In this document: positions 45,340-56,769 of the stretch, piece by piece
How positions within the stretch are numbered: the first letter of the stretch is position 1
Layout of the letters: each line of letters opens with the position of its first letter
Assembly (NCBI GenBank): GCA_032622095.1
Contig: CP136062.1
Coordinates: 57,240,420-57,304,419, forward strand
Direction: 5' to 3'
Source of the DNA: Siphonodentalium dalli
Lineage: Eukaryota; Mollusca; Scaphopoda; Gadilida; Siphonodentaliidae
DNA length: 64,000 nucleotides
The notes under the pieces: model-generated
Told to the model about the DNA's origin: nothing
Databases searched by the model: none
Seen by the model: only the letters and a program-made list of their open reading frames with translations
Made by a program: the position numbers and the translations under genes

Positions 45340-47210
45340 GGCTGGTGCAGCATTAAGGACGCTGTTTGTATTAAACATTTATCATGGTCAGTGTATGCAT
45401 TTTAAAACACAGGGCAAGTTAGATTACATCATTTAATTGATATTCTAGTTAAAATAGTCTGTGAAACTACTTTAAAACCACATGTTATGCACCCTGTTTT
45501 GCCAACCAAACTATGAAATATAGATATGTTATTTGTTTTATTATCAGAGAAAAGCATTCTGCAAAGATATGGCCTTATACATGTTATAAACATGCAAATA
45601 GTGGCTTCATTTGGCCTTTCTACCATCATTTAGAGAGTCAAATCTGAAGAAATTCCCTTAGTTTGATATTTATGATTCCATAATCCCATGAAATGGTATT
45701 TAAAACCTCAAATGTCAGTATTTCCTATCAGATGGACATATCAACTAATAAATTAAACATTTCCCATGGTCATTACATGCATTTTTAATATACAAGGCAA
45801 TGTAGAAAACATCATTTGATGGATATTTTACTTAAAATAGTCAGTGGAAACTACATAAAAGCAATATTGTATGCATCCCTGTATAGCCAAATCAAATTAA
45901 ACTATGGATATTGTATTGTTTATTTCATCTGAGACATGTATTCTGTTCAGATATAGCCTTATATATGTTATAAAGATGCCAATAATGGCATAATTTAGGC
46001 TTTTTTTCCATAATTTAGAGGGTCAAAGCTGAATAAATTCCCTTATTTCAAATTTGTAAGATGCCAAGCCAGCTGAAATGGTATATCAAACCTCAAATGG
46101 CAGTATTTCTTATCAGATGGACATCTCTACCAATAAATTAAACATTTTTCATGGTCATTGCATGCATTTTAATATACAGGACAAGGCAGAAAACATCATT
46201 TGATGGATATTTTACTTAAAATAGTCTGTGGAAACAACCTAAAAGCCATGTTGTATGCATCCCTGTATAGCCAAAACAAATTAAACTATGGATATTTTAT
46301 TGTTGATTTCATCAGAGACATGTATTCTGTTGAGATATAGCCTTATACATGTCATTAACATGCAAATAGTGGCTTCATTTTGGCTTTCTTCCATTATTTA
46401 GAGAGTCAAATCTGAAGGAATTCCCTTAGTTTGATATTTATGATCCCATAATCCCATGAAATGGTATTTTAAACCTCAATTGTCAGTATTTCTTATCAGA
46501 TGGACATATCAACTAATGAATTAAACATTTCCCATGATCATTACAAGCATTTTAATATACAAGGCTATGTAGAAAACATCATTTGATGGATATTTTACTT
46601 AAAATGGTCTGTGGAAACTACATAAAACCAATATTGTATGCATCCCTCTATAGCCAAATGCAATTGAACTATGGATATTTTATTGTGCATTTTATCAGAG
46701 ACATGTATTCTGTTGAGATATAGCCTTATACATGTTACTAACATGCAAATAGTGGCTTCATTTGGGCTTTCTTCCATAATTTAGAGGGTCAAAGCTGAAT
46801 AAATTTCCTTAGGTTTCAAATTTAAAAGATGCCAAGCCAGCTGAAATGGTGTATCAAACCTAAAATGTCAGTATTTCTTATCAGATTGACATCTCTACCT
46901 ATAAATTAAGCATTTATCATGGCCATTGCATGCATTTTAATATATAGGACAAGGCAGAACACATCACTTGATGGATATTTGACTTAAAATACTTTGTGGA
47001 AACTACATAAAAGCCACATTGTATGCTTTCCTATATAGCCAAATGAAATTCAACTATGGATAAATTGGATATTTTATTGTTTGTATCATCAGAGACATGC
47101 ATTCTGCTAAGATATAGTCTTTTGTGTATTATAAACATACAATAGGTGCATGGCCTCATTGGGCTTGCTTTCATAATACAAGAGAGTCAACTCTGAAGAA
47201 ATACCATCGG
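45340..47210. repeat. 384-bp satellite, ~5 copies, 768-bp dimeric order
   Basis: AAAAT(A/G)GTC...GTGGAAAC anchors fall at 45451, 45834, 46218, 46601 and 46986, a period of 383-385 bp. Odd and even units differ: CCATAATCCCATGAAATGG in units 1 and 3, and GATGCCAAGCCAGCTGAAAT in units 2 and 4 (46061 and 46829, 768 bp apart). This is a two-unit higher-order repeat. Confidence 0.9.
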
Positions 47211-47419
47211 TTTGAAATTGGTAGCATCTTCCATCCTTATATAAGAGGGGTATATACCAGCTTGAAGTACCTGTTTAATTAATAGGTTCAATGCAAGGGG
47301 CCACCAGAGAGGTTTGTCTAGTTCGGGATGGTGTGGCAAACCACCAACTGGAGATTTCAAGGGAGGCCTCCTCAATGGCGACCCACTATATTGTGCAAAC
47401 AAAATTTTATTAAAATTGT

Positions 47420-47860
47420 ATAAAGGTCAGCAATCCCTAAGAGCATTGAGAAATAGATAAAAACACTTACTGACAGATTGCCAATAACAAAATTACCGCT
47501 GTTGAAACTATTGTCATGTAAACAAAACTGTTACAGTGATTTGTCAACAAATATATAATTCTAGCTGTATTATTAGTTCAAATATTTAACTATGAATAAC
47601 ATTTTCAGAATATTTAATCAACAGGTTGGACCTTTTCCAATGTTATGTAAACAAAACTGTTACAGTGAGTGACTTGTCAACAATTATATAATCCTATAGC
47701 TGTAGTATTACATGTAGTTCAAATATTTAAGTATGAATATGAATTTCAGAATATTTAATCAACAGGTTGGACCTTTTTCAATGTTTACCATAACATTTTT
47801 ATCACAATGTTGCTATCGTTGGACTTTTACAGTTATTCCATTACAGCAGTAATTTGTACA
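47420..47860. repeat. Relative of the TTAA-element interior, internally duplicated
   Basis: GTAAACAAAACTGTTACAGT occurs at about 47517 and 47646, each followed by AGAATATTTAATCAACAGGT. The same phrase is inside 8419-8940 (about 8583). Confidence 0.65.
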
Positions 47861-48172
47861 TAACAATTAATTCTTGGTTTAGAAATATTTTCTTTAAGTA
47901 TTTCTTAACTTAGAAAAAAAATCTTGAAACAAGAAATATATATTTAATTTTTGAAGCCATTTTCTTAGTAAGGAAATTGTTTCTTGTTTCAAGACTAAAA
48001 TCTATCTTATTTGAGAAAACTATCTCTTGACTGGTGGGAGTTTCTTAAATTTTCTTGATGTAGCAGACTTGGGGGGTATATTTCCCAAAATAAGATTTAT
48101 TTTCCTGTTTCAGGAAATAGTTTTTCTTGTTTCAAGATATTTTATCTTATTAAGAAATTATTTTTGGCAGTG

Positions 48173-48204
48173 TGGATGGCGAGAGGAGATTCACTAGCAT
48201 TTTA
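48173..48204 (+). repeat. 32-bp sliver of satellite-bearing element between two insertions
   Basis: TGGATGGCGAGAGGAGATTC, continuing to CATTTTA, matches the reverse strand of 61634-61672 and joins 29134 on its left with 53766 on its right. Confidence 0.8.
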
Positions 48205-51200
48205 GTAGAGGCTCTTATGTCCATTTTTTGGCTCCCGTGTGCATTTTGTGAAGAAATATAGCCACTATGCTCATGATGTTGCTTGATATCTCGGGCACCA
48301 GAAAACAAATGTTAGACACCTGGGGGTCGCGACTGGGTGGATTTATGACGTCATCAAAATGGCCGCCATCCAAAATTTCAGAGTAGGCACTGAATCAGTT
48401 TGATTAATAGCTAGTAGTGAATTTATGGTAGAAAATATAATATTTCTATACTATTGTGATACTATGATAACAGGCTTCACTTTGACAGAAAAATTGACCA
48501 CATTTAACAAAGATGGCCGCCAAAATGGCGACCGAAGTTCGGGAAAATGATGAATTTTCACACATTTCTCTTAAAATATTCACGGTTGTTTGAAATCGGT
48601 GGCTAATTGCAACTTAATTTTAAAAACTTTTGAATGCCTAACCATTTGAACATGATAATATGTCATAATTTGGGTCTTATTCCTACAAAATGTCGTCAAA
48701 ATGTGAATTCATAAATATGCTATGAACTTTTACCAAATATATCGATTTTGTAATTCGAGCCAAGTGTTCGCCAGAAAATAGCTGAATTTGATGACAATCA
48801 TTTGCAACAAGTTTAAACATATATATTGCCATATAATTACAACCAAAAAAGTGCATCTGTATTCAAGATGGCGACCAAAATGGTTGCCAAAATTGATAAA
48901 TCACTCAAATTTGTCAAATTTTCTTTGATATCACTCCTAATGTGCGATTTAGTGAATATAGGTGAATATATTTGCTCCGTGTTGGCGTAATAACATGGAG
49001 ATATGAAACAATATGAATAGTTTGTGAACAATGGCTGTTTATACTCAAGAATTCGAGAGAATGAAACGACGAAAATGAGATGAAATCATCAAAATGGCAA
49101 CCATGAACAATTTCAGAGTTGGCATTGAGTCTGGGAGGAAAATTTAGATAGTGAAATGATTATGTTTCGCGACCAATAATAACATTGGATCACACTTCCT
49201 CTTGACGGTGCAATTTGGACCTTAAAATCCAAGATGGCTACCAAAACGGCGACCAAAATTTTAATAATTGATGATTTTCCACACTCGCCTCTTAAATTAT
49301 TCACAGCGGTTTGAAATCGGTGGCTACTAGCAACCTTATTTTTGAATAAATTATACTATCTAATCATTCGACAACCATGAAACGTTAGATTAACATATTA
49401 TTATTCATATGAATCTAAATTCAGGATGGTGACTCAGATGGTTACCAAAATAGAGAAATCATCCAAATTTTCTAGTTTTCATTGATAACGCTCCTAAGGT
49501 GGGTTTAGTGACTACTGGTAAACACATTTGTTCCCCTGTTGACGAAAGTGCCACGAATGCTGATACAATCTGATACAATATGAATATTTTGCGAACAGTA
49601 GCTGCTTATATCCGAGATTTCATGAGAATGGAAACAGAAATCATGAAAAGTAGATAAATTCATCTGATGTTGACCTATTTGAAAATATCCAAATCTGAAT
49701 ATATGCTGATTACATCCATCATTACATGTACATCGGAAATGTCCTGATTGGGTGACTCCACTGGAGAAAAATCCCTACCTCAACAATAAGGCTGTCGGTA
49801 TTGAGCAATACTTTAATTACTTCCCCTTGATATCGCCCCCATTATGGGGTTTGGATAATAATTTTTCACTTGACTCCTGTATTGCTCATGTAATGCCATC
49901 ATACTAAGTCAATTCTACCGAAATTCAGCTGCTTGCGGAAATTAATTGAATGGACATCACACAATGCAGTACCCAAAAACAGTAGCAGCATATAATGCGT
50001 CGACATTACAGACATCTTCCATGTTAACAAGCTTAATAATTAGTGTATACTAAGTCCAAATATAAGAATAGGAGCTAATATTTGTGTGATTCGTTCTTAT
50101 TAATATACATGTACGAAAACACAGGGTATACTTTTGTGAAACTGAGAAAATTTACAATTGCTCGTCCTTGAATAACATCTAGTTCAAATTGTGTGTGCAT
50201 CAGGGGATTATATGACAGTAATTGCTTTGTCGCAGACTACCAAACGAGAGCGTTCAGATGTGAACTGCTGTGGAGCTCTGGACAGCTCATATGTCAACTC
50301 ACTGACTCCACACCCAAGATTTGCGAAAGCGTGGCTGATTTTGATCGAGCTAGGATAGGAAGATAGCCTCATATAATGAGTTCAATTGGTATACATGTGT
50401 ATTTGGGTTCCACAGAGATAGCTTTCTGGACATCGCATATACTGCAAGTTCGTTCCGTGTATGATCCCCATATTCCTGTGTGGAACTTATGCACTCATAA
50501 AGTTTATATTATATACACCGATGTCATATTTGTCACATGTGTTATCGAAGTTCTTTCATGCCTGCGTTATGCGGTCTCATCAAAATGTCATACAAGAAAC
50601 AAATTCACACCAAATGTTCTCTTTAAATGCCTGCATTTCTGTAATTGTATCGGCTATCGGCAATGTTCCAGATACAATTGATAATAATTTCTCGCACCAA
50701 TGCACAGTTCGACTTGGCTGTAGAGGGAATTCAACTCACCGACATGTTGGGGTACATGTATTATTATTGGGTGGAAAGTTTGTAGTATTCTTTCCAGATG
50801 TTTTATACAGGAACATTTGATATCCCACTACAATGAAATCAGGTCTGCAGAAAACTCAGGTCGTTAAACGTTGAAATCTGATACCTTCCTGAGCAATAGT
50901 TGAAGTCAATTTCAGTTATGGACTCTTCAAATGGCTAACAATCCACAATCTTCTCTCAATTCAAGCATAACATTGTTATCTATTACTTCCAACTTTTGCG
51001 CATTATCTATATTCCAAGCTTGTAATTGGCCTACTTGTGGATCCGACTATTATGGTTGTACGGTTTGCCAGTAAATTCTATGACTACATTTATTCGATGG
51101 ACAATTAAAGGATTTCGTTCGAGATTGCGGGGTTTCTGTGATTCGAAGATCTTTACTTTCTGTGAACTAACAGTTGATGTATAATGCTAATGAATGTCCC

Positions 51201-53765
51201 CATGTGGATGTTTTGCAAGAAATCTTAATAAACGTTCCATTAAATGATCTTGATGACCCGTCACTCTATTCATTACTTCGATGCACCATCATATGGCATG
51301 GACCAAAGATGAGCTTCTGGTGTTTCGATGAGGTATTTCATCACTAAATATCCAGGCACTAGCCATAGGCATTTTGATTTCACGACACTGATGTTTTGAC
51401 ATATTCTAAAATAAACTGACAGGCATTAACTCGGTTATGTGCACAGTTCTGTTAGACTACATCGAAGTAAATATGCAATGTATCTGCTATGAGGTCTGCG
51501 GCCGTATTGAAATTTATTTATGAGTATTATGGACTCTCCATTTCACAACCGAAGCAAACATACTATATGGAGTCTCTGATATGCAGTCGGAAAGTTTTGT
51601 GGTGAGCTCTGTTAGCTTGCGAGATGAGTTTGTAATTCAACTGTAGTTGCTGGGGTGAGTTGGTTGTAGGTTAGACTACCATCAATGTGACCATCTATTG
51701 GACGAAGTAACATGAATGGTACATGTGCTGACTCACGTCTTGAGAAGTGTGACAATGTCTCAACTATTCAAACGAATTTCGGGTGATGAAACACAGATAT
51801 GCCAAAAACAAGAAACTGAACAACGAAATCTCCCCTTATTGTATCTTATTAGACACAACTGTTTCATAATTAGATACGAACTAATGTTTGCACTAACATG
51901 TAATGCCTGTGTATTTCTAACTTGAGCAATTATATTTCCCGGTGTCAGTATGATAGCCATGCAACTTCGACTTCGATGAAGTCAAGGTGTGATATTGTTC
52001 CTGAATCTTCTAAATTTTTGTGGCCGGGCCAAATCAACTTGGTCAACAATTCATCAAGAATTGGCAACGAATAAATAAAATGACTGCAGGGAATCTTTTG
52101 CCTTCGAGTACCCGTTAAGCTCTTATAATGATACAGTCAGCACATATCCGGTTTGACTTCCTTCCCAGGAAACGGGCAGGATCGTTTAAATTATATTGGG
52201 CAATTTCATGTTAGATTTCTAAGAGTCCATTCTGTTATATTCTCGATTATAAACAAACTATGTTTGGTCAAACATAGTCACAATATACCTTAACGTGATA
52301 GTATCTAATTTAGATTGGGCGAATATATCCACCTCCTTTGCTAAATGCCGTTTGAAAATATAAACATTTATCACATTTTATAACTTTGAGTTTTGGCGGC
52401 CATTCTGGCGACCATCTTGGGTCAAATAGATCAATGTCGAGTGTAATTGAATGACACTAACGATATTTAAAACTGTGTACACTTTTGTTTATTTTATTAT
52501 GCGTATTTGTGTCCAATGTCTAGAACCTCGAGAAGCAAGTTTATTTGTGAAATTACATAGCGAATTATTTAATTTGCATTTTTCGGAGTATGGACAACAA
52601 TTAGACACAAATTACAGCATAATATGTTTTCCAAAGTACTTGGTGTCATAACTGATAAAAGCAAAGACAAGTCATACTCGCCACAGTTTACAAATAACCG
52701 AAAATGATGTAAGGGGCATGTGTAACAAAATTCAACACATTTCTATATTTCGGTCGCCATTTTGACAGCCATCTTGTTTTTTTTATCAATCTTGAAGTTT
52801 CAAAAGGAAGCTTGGTGCAATTTTATCATTTCTGTGTTAAATTTGCTTCCTCACTCAGTGCCCATTCTGCAATTTTGTGTGGCTGCCATAAAGATGATTT
52901 GACTTAATTTTCGTGCTATAATTCTGTTGAATTATCGGGTATAAGCAGCTATATGGTTCACCAAATTTACAAATTATTCCATAAGTCCATGGATTTCCGC
53001 GAAAAAGTAACACATATTCACATATATTTACTTTTCCCCAACACATGAGTGATATCAATAAAAATTGGACATATTTTGGTGATTTCTCCATTTGGCCGCC
53101 ATCTTGGCCGCCATCTTAAACGAAAATGCACTATTTTCAGTGTAACTATATGGCAATTCACATATTAAAAACATTTTTATATTATCTTCATCAAATTCAG
53201 TTGTTTTCTGTTCAACTCTTGGCTAGAACCACATATTTGAATTTTGGTTAACTTTCATAGCACATTTTTGAATTTGCATTTTAAAGATAGCTGGAAGGAA
53301 TGAGATGCGAAATATGACATATTATGTTGTAGAAATGGTTGGATACTAGAATTTATTCAAATTTAGGTCTTTATTCGTTACAAATTTCAAACATCGGTAA
53401 ATGATTCAAGAGGAAAGTGTGAAAAATCATAAATTTTTCGAATTTCGGTCGCCATTTTGGCGGCCATCTTGGTTTATGGCGGCCACTTTTTCTGCCAAAT
53501 GGAAGTATGGTGTATTAGTTTCACGTCAGTGGTGAGATAATCAAATTTCTATAATAAATTCACAAGTAGATATTAATCAAACTGACTCAGTGCATATTGT
53601 GAAATTGTGTATGGCGGCCATCTTGATGACGTCATAAATCCACCCAGTCGCGACCCCAAGGTGTCTAACATTTGTTTTCTGGTGCCTGAGATATCAAGCA
53701 ACGTCATTGGTATAGTCGCTATATTTCTTCACAAAGTGCACACGGGAGTACATAATAGCCTCTAC
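48205..53765. mobile_element. 5.56-kb element with long diverged inverted ends
   Basis: GTAGAGGCTCTTATG at 48205 and CATAATAGCCTCTAC ending at 53765 are the ends. Inverted similarity continues inward for about 1.4 kb on each side, for example TCGCGACTGGGTGGATTTAT with ATAAATCCACCCAGTCGCGA. AAGATGGCCGCC/GGCGGCCATCTTGG-type motifs recur through both arms. TA lies on both sides, but the longer flanks GCATTTTA and TATTTATA do not define an exact duplication. The central part, about 49.65-52.33 kb, has only broken frames (longest 119 codons at 50461-50820) and no recognised transposase, so this copy is defective or non-autonomous. Confidence 0.75.
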
Positions 53766-54842
53766 TATTTATAAGATTGTTCAATTCGCCGATATAAAGT
53801 AAAATATAGTTATCTCCCAGGCCATCTCCATGTCGTTCTAAGGCGTTTCTGGCATTCCAATTTCACAATCTTGACGAATGGTGACCGAATTAAGTCACTT
53901 AAACAATTATATCTTCTCAAATATCATATTTATATGGGGACGGAAATCAGGGCAGTATATTTATATCAATCTATTTAAGAGATACATATATTCATTCAAA
54001 CTGAGGGACATTGAATCGTCAGAGGATTGCATATTATAATGGCTCATGTATATATTATAACACGATTGAGTCTGTCCCATTCAATATATTTTCCACAACA
54101 AAAGTTTCAGTTGCCAAGAGATATGGATATGTAGAGCAGACCTGTTCAAAAATAGTGGTAACAGTGTGCAGTCAAATGTGGTTACTTCTGAGATAAAGGA
54201 AAACGCAGTCCGTAGCACATGACTGTTCAGGATCCTCCAAAATGACATATGACAAGGGTATATCTGCCCGATACAGAGGATTTCGTTCATTTTTTAGAAC
54301 AGACTCATCGCCTAACATAAGCAACTCAAAATCTCGCTGTGTCTGGCACAATGAAGCTTCTATACTTGCATAACATCATTTCTTTTAAACTCAAAATTAT
54401 TAGCCAGTATATAGGACCAGAACAGAGGGGCACCTGACCATATCTTTAAAACAACTCTATCGTCATGAAGATATGATAAACTAGATTGATTGGTTGATTG
54501 GTTGATTGATACATATCTATGTAAAACCCAATTGTCGTCTTTTATTTTTTCGAACTAATGTATTTATGATGTTCATGTTTCATGATGTAACGTCTGAAGT
54601 ATCGCAGTTTTAAATAAATAAATACTTCTTTATCGGTGGGACGGATTAAACGCGATAAACAAAATGATAATCGCTCCGACCTAACAAGGTGAGCCACTAC
54701 TTATATTCCATGTAAGAATAATGTTTTGTGATGCCATTTGGATATACAATTTATGAGAATACGTGTAACACGTTGAGAGCAAGAGTATTCACCAACTATC
54801 ACATCACTTTAACCTGAGCAACGCCGGGTAACCCTGCTAGTA
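53766..54842 (-). mobile_element. Right part of interrupted satellite-bearing element with terminus
   Basis: Continues the element cut at 29134 and 48204. On the minus strand, from 54840, it starts CTAGCAGGGTTACCCGGCG, then CATCACAAAACATTATTCTT, ATCCGTCCCACCGATAA, a relic coding stretch at 54200-54000 and TCTCCCAGGCCATCTCC-type sequence (plus-strand phrase). The same order is found from 60822 rightward on the plus strand. The terminus style resembles rolling-circle-type (Helentron/pearl) elements; inference. Confidence 0.7.
54011..54240 (+). pseudogene. Relic coding segment in the satellite-bearing element
   Basis: One frame reads CQEIWICR...LFKNSGNSVQS...EIKENAV before a stop. The equivalent segments at 60.4-60.6 kb (minus strand) and 61.15-61.35 kb (minus strand) read NSGHS(L/M)QS(H/N)IV and EIKENSVSFF(H/Y)F. 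Shared in-frame residues across copies suggest an old exon of the parent element. Family unknown. Confidence 0.4.
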
Positions 54843-54949
54843 CTTAATAAAAGTGATCTCACCTATATATGGGATTCTCAGCCTGTTGGTGGTGGTGAAT
54901 ACCTTGCTCGATATGTTCAACGGTCGTTAAAGGGTCAATACTTGCAATA

Positions 54950-55626
54950 ATATAGAACGAAACTTTAGCCCAGAGCTCAAAATGTACTCTATATAAACAT
55001 TTTATAAAGTACATGGCATAGAGAAATATCGTTTAGAACCGCCGCCAAAATTCAGATCATACATGATCAAATTGAGAACTAGAAATAATCGGCTCCCTAT
55101 TGAAATTTCCAGTTGCAAAAACTCAGAAGTTCCTTGTTCACGTTGCCAACTTTGTGGTGAGAATACACCGGATAACGAATACTATTATATGTTCACATGC
55201 TACGAGTTTTTGTCCTTCCGAAGAACCTATCTAAAGACATACTTTCAAAGTAATCCAACTTATGAAAAACTTTAAATTCCCTTTAATGACGGAAATAAAA
55301 CAAAACATGTTGGAATTAAACAGATTCTAATCGGAAATAGTGACCAAAGCAGCCATTTAAATTGGTTTAATATTTAATCTACATGCTTGCCCTCCTGTAC
55401 GTAAACATAGTACCAGTGCAGCTTTCCCAGCTAAGTGTGTATTTAATTATATTTCCGTATGTTATCCTTTCGAATTTGTTATCTTTAGTTGTGTGAGTTT
55501 TCCTATTTTATTTATCTCAATTATTTTAAAGTTTAGTTGACATTATGTATGATAATATAAATATTTCACATATAAGTGGGCGGGGACAATAAAGAAATTG
55601 AAAAATTTGAAATTGAAAATTGAATG
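54950..55626 (+). pseudogene. 5'-truncated non-LTR retrotransposon 3' end
   Basis: The frame at 55010-55275 reads HGIEKYRLEPPPKFRSYMIK, then LRTRNNRLPIE, then C-x2-C in SRCQLCGE and NEYYYMFTC. This is the known C-terminal tail of an invertebrate LINE reverse-transcriptase protein. A frameshift near 55272 moves the continuation KFPLMTEIKQNMLE to another frame. A 3' UTR follows, ending with GACAATAAAGAAATTGAAAA and ATTGAAA-type tail repeats (55590-55622). The copy lies between two head-to-head termini (54840 and 55669) of the satellite-bearing family. Confidence 0.8.
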
Positions 55627-55668
55627 ATCGGGTATTCATAATTTGTCAATACAATGCATATATATGTC

Positions 55669-56034
55669 TACTAGCAGGGTTTCCCGGCGTTGCCCATGTT
55701 AAAGTAATGTGAAGTCCTCTGCTGTGGACATTTGGTGGGAATAGAGAATACCCTTGCTCAAAGTGTTACACGTATTCTCATAAATTGTATACCCACAATG
55801 GCATTCTTATACATTCGTCACCAATTCAAAAGTGTTTATTAATTATAACTGCGCCTACTTCGGCATTAACATTTTATAAATCGTTCAGTGGACGTGGTTG
55901 GAATTGACGTTTGTTTGTAATTTTAAATTATATCAAAACATGAACATCATAAACACATTAGTTGTCAAAAATAAAAGACGACAATTAGGTTTCACATAGA
56001 GGTGTACATGTATAAATCAATCTGGCCTGTTAGA
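55669..56034 (+). mobile_element. Terminus of a satellite-bearing element, forward
   Basis: TACTAGCAGGGTTTCCCGGC, then TTAAAGTAATGTGAAGTCCT and AGAATACCCTTGCTC, matching the inverse of the 54840 and 63996 termini. Followed by TAAAAGACGACAATT, also found near 54530 and 63545 on the opposite strand. Confidence 0.75.
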
Positions 56035-56405
56035 TTAAGATGTTTAGGACGCCTGGTTATCATATATACATGACGATACATATGTTTTAGGACGCCTGGT
56101 GATCATATATACATGAAGATACATATGTTTTAGGACGCCTGGTTATCATATATACATGAAGATATATATGTTTTAGGACGCCTGGTTATCATATACACGA
56201 AGATACATATGTTTTAGGACGCCTGGTGATCATATATACATGAAGATACATATGTTTTAGGACGCCTGGTTATCATATATACATGAAGATACATATTTTT
56301 TAGGACGCCTGGTTATCATATATACATGGAGACACATATGTTTTAGGACGCCTGGTTATAATATATACATGAAGATACATATGTTTTAGGACGCCGGGTT
56401 ATCAT
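56035..56405. repeat. ~43-bp tandem repeat, 8-9 copies
   Basis: The unit TTTTAGGACGCCTGGTTATC+ATATATACATGAAGATACATATG repeats with minor variation. Confidence 0.95.
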
Positions 56406-56769
56406 ATTTATCTCAGTAGAAACTATATTGACTGCACATTGTGACCACTATTTTTGAACAGGCCTTCTATACATTTCTCTTTCTCTTGAGAAATTGTATC
56501 CTTTTTTGTGGAAAATAACTTGAATGGGACAGACTAACTTGTTTTATAATACATGAGCCACTCTAACATGCCATCCTCTGATGGTTGAAGGTCCCTAATT
56601 TTGAAAGTATTATGTATCTCTTAAATTGAATGATAAATACAATTCTACGTATCTGTTTTTGCTAGCTAACTGATGACCTAATGTCCTGATTCCCGTCCCC
56701 ATAAGAATATGACAATAGAAGATAGAATTGTTGGAGTTACTTAATTCGGTCACCATTTGTCGAGGTTGT
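56406..56769 (+). mobile_element. Relic segment of the satellite-bearing element
   Basis: Matches 60470-60820 and 61190-61545: GACTGCACATTGTGACCACT, GAATGGGACAGACT, CATGAGCCA, AATCCTCTGA-like and TTAATTCGGTCACCATTTGT. Confidence 0.75.

Larger units (their letters stand above)
29135..48172. mobile_element. ~19-kb insertion with CACTGCC termini and TG target duplication
   Basis: The left end CACTGCCAAAAATATTTTCT and the right-end inverse CACTGCCAAAAATAATTTCT are inverted terminal repeats. Behind each lie hundreds of bases of TTTCTTG/TCAAGATA-type subterminal repeats (29135-29690 and about 47870-48172). The flanks ...GGGTCATG and TGGATGGCGAGAGG join to GGGTCATGGATGGCNAGAGG, exactly the sequence of an uninterrupted family copy (reverse strand near 61660). 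A 2-bp TG is duplicated. CACTG ends, a 2-3-bp duplication and dense subterminal repeats fit the EnSpm/CACTA (CMC) superfamily. The interior carries the D-D-D gene at 37376-39409 and several nested elements. Whether that gene belongs to this element or to a nested one is unresolved. Confidence 0.7.

Noticed and set aside
50376-50820. Coding region inside the 5.56-kb element
   Set aside because: Two overlapping frames with no known motif and stops around them; may be decayed coding DNA but cannot be supported.
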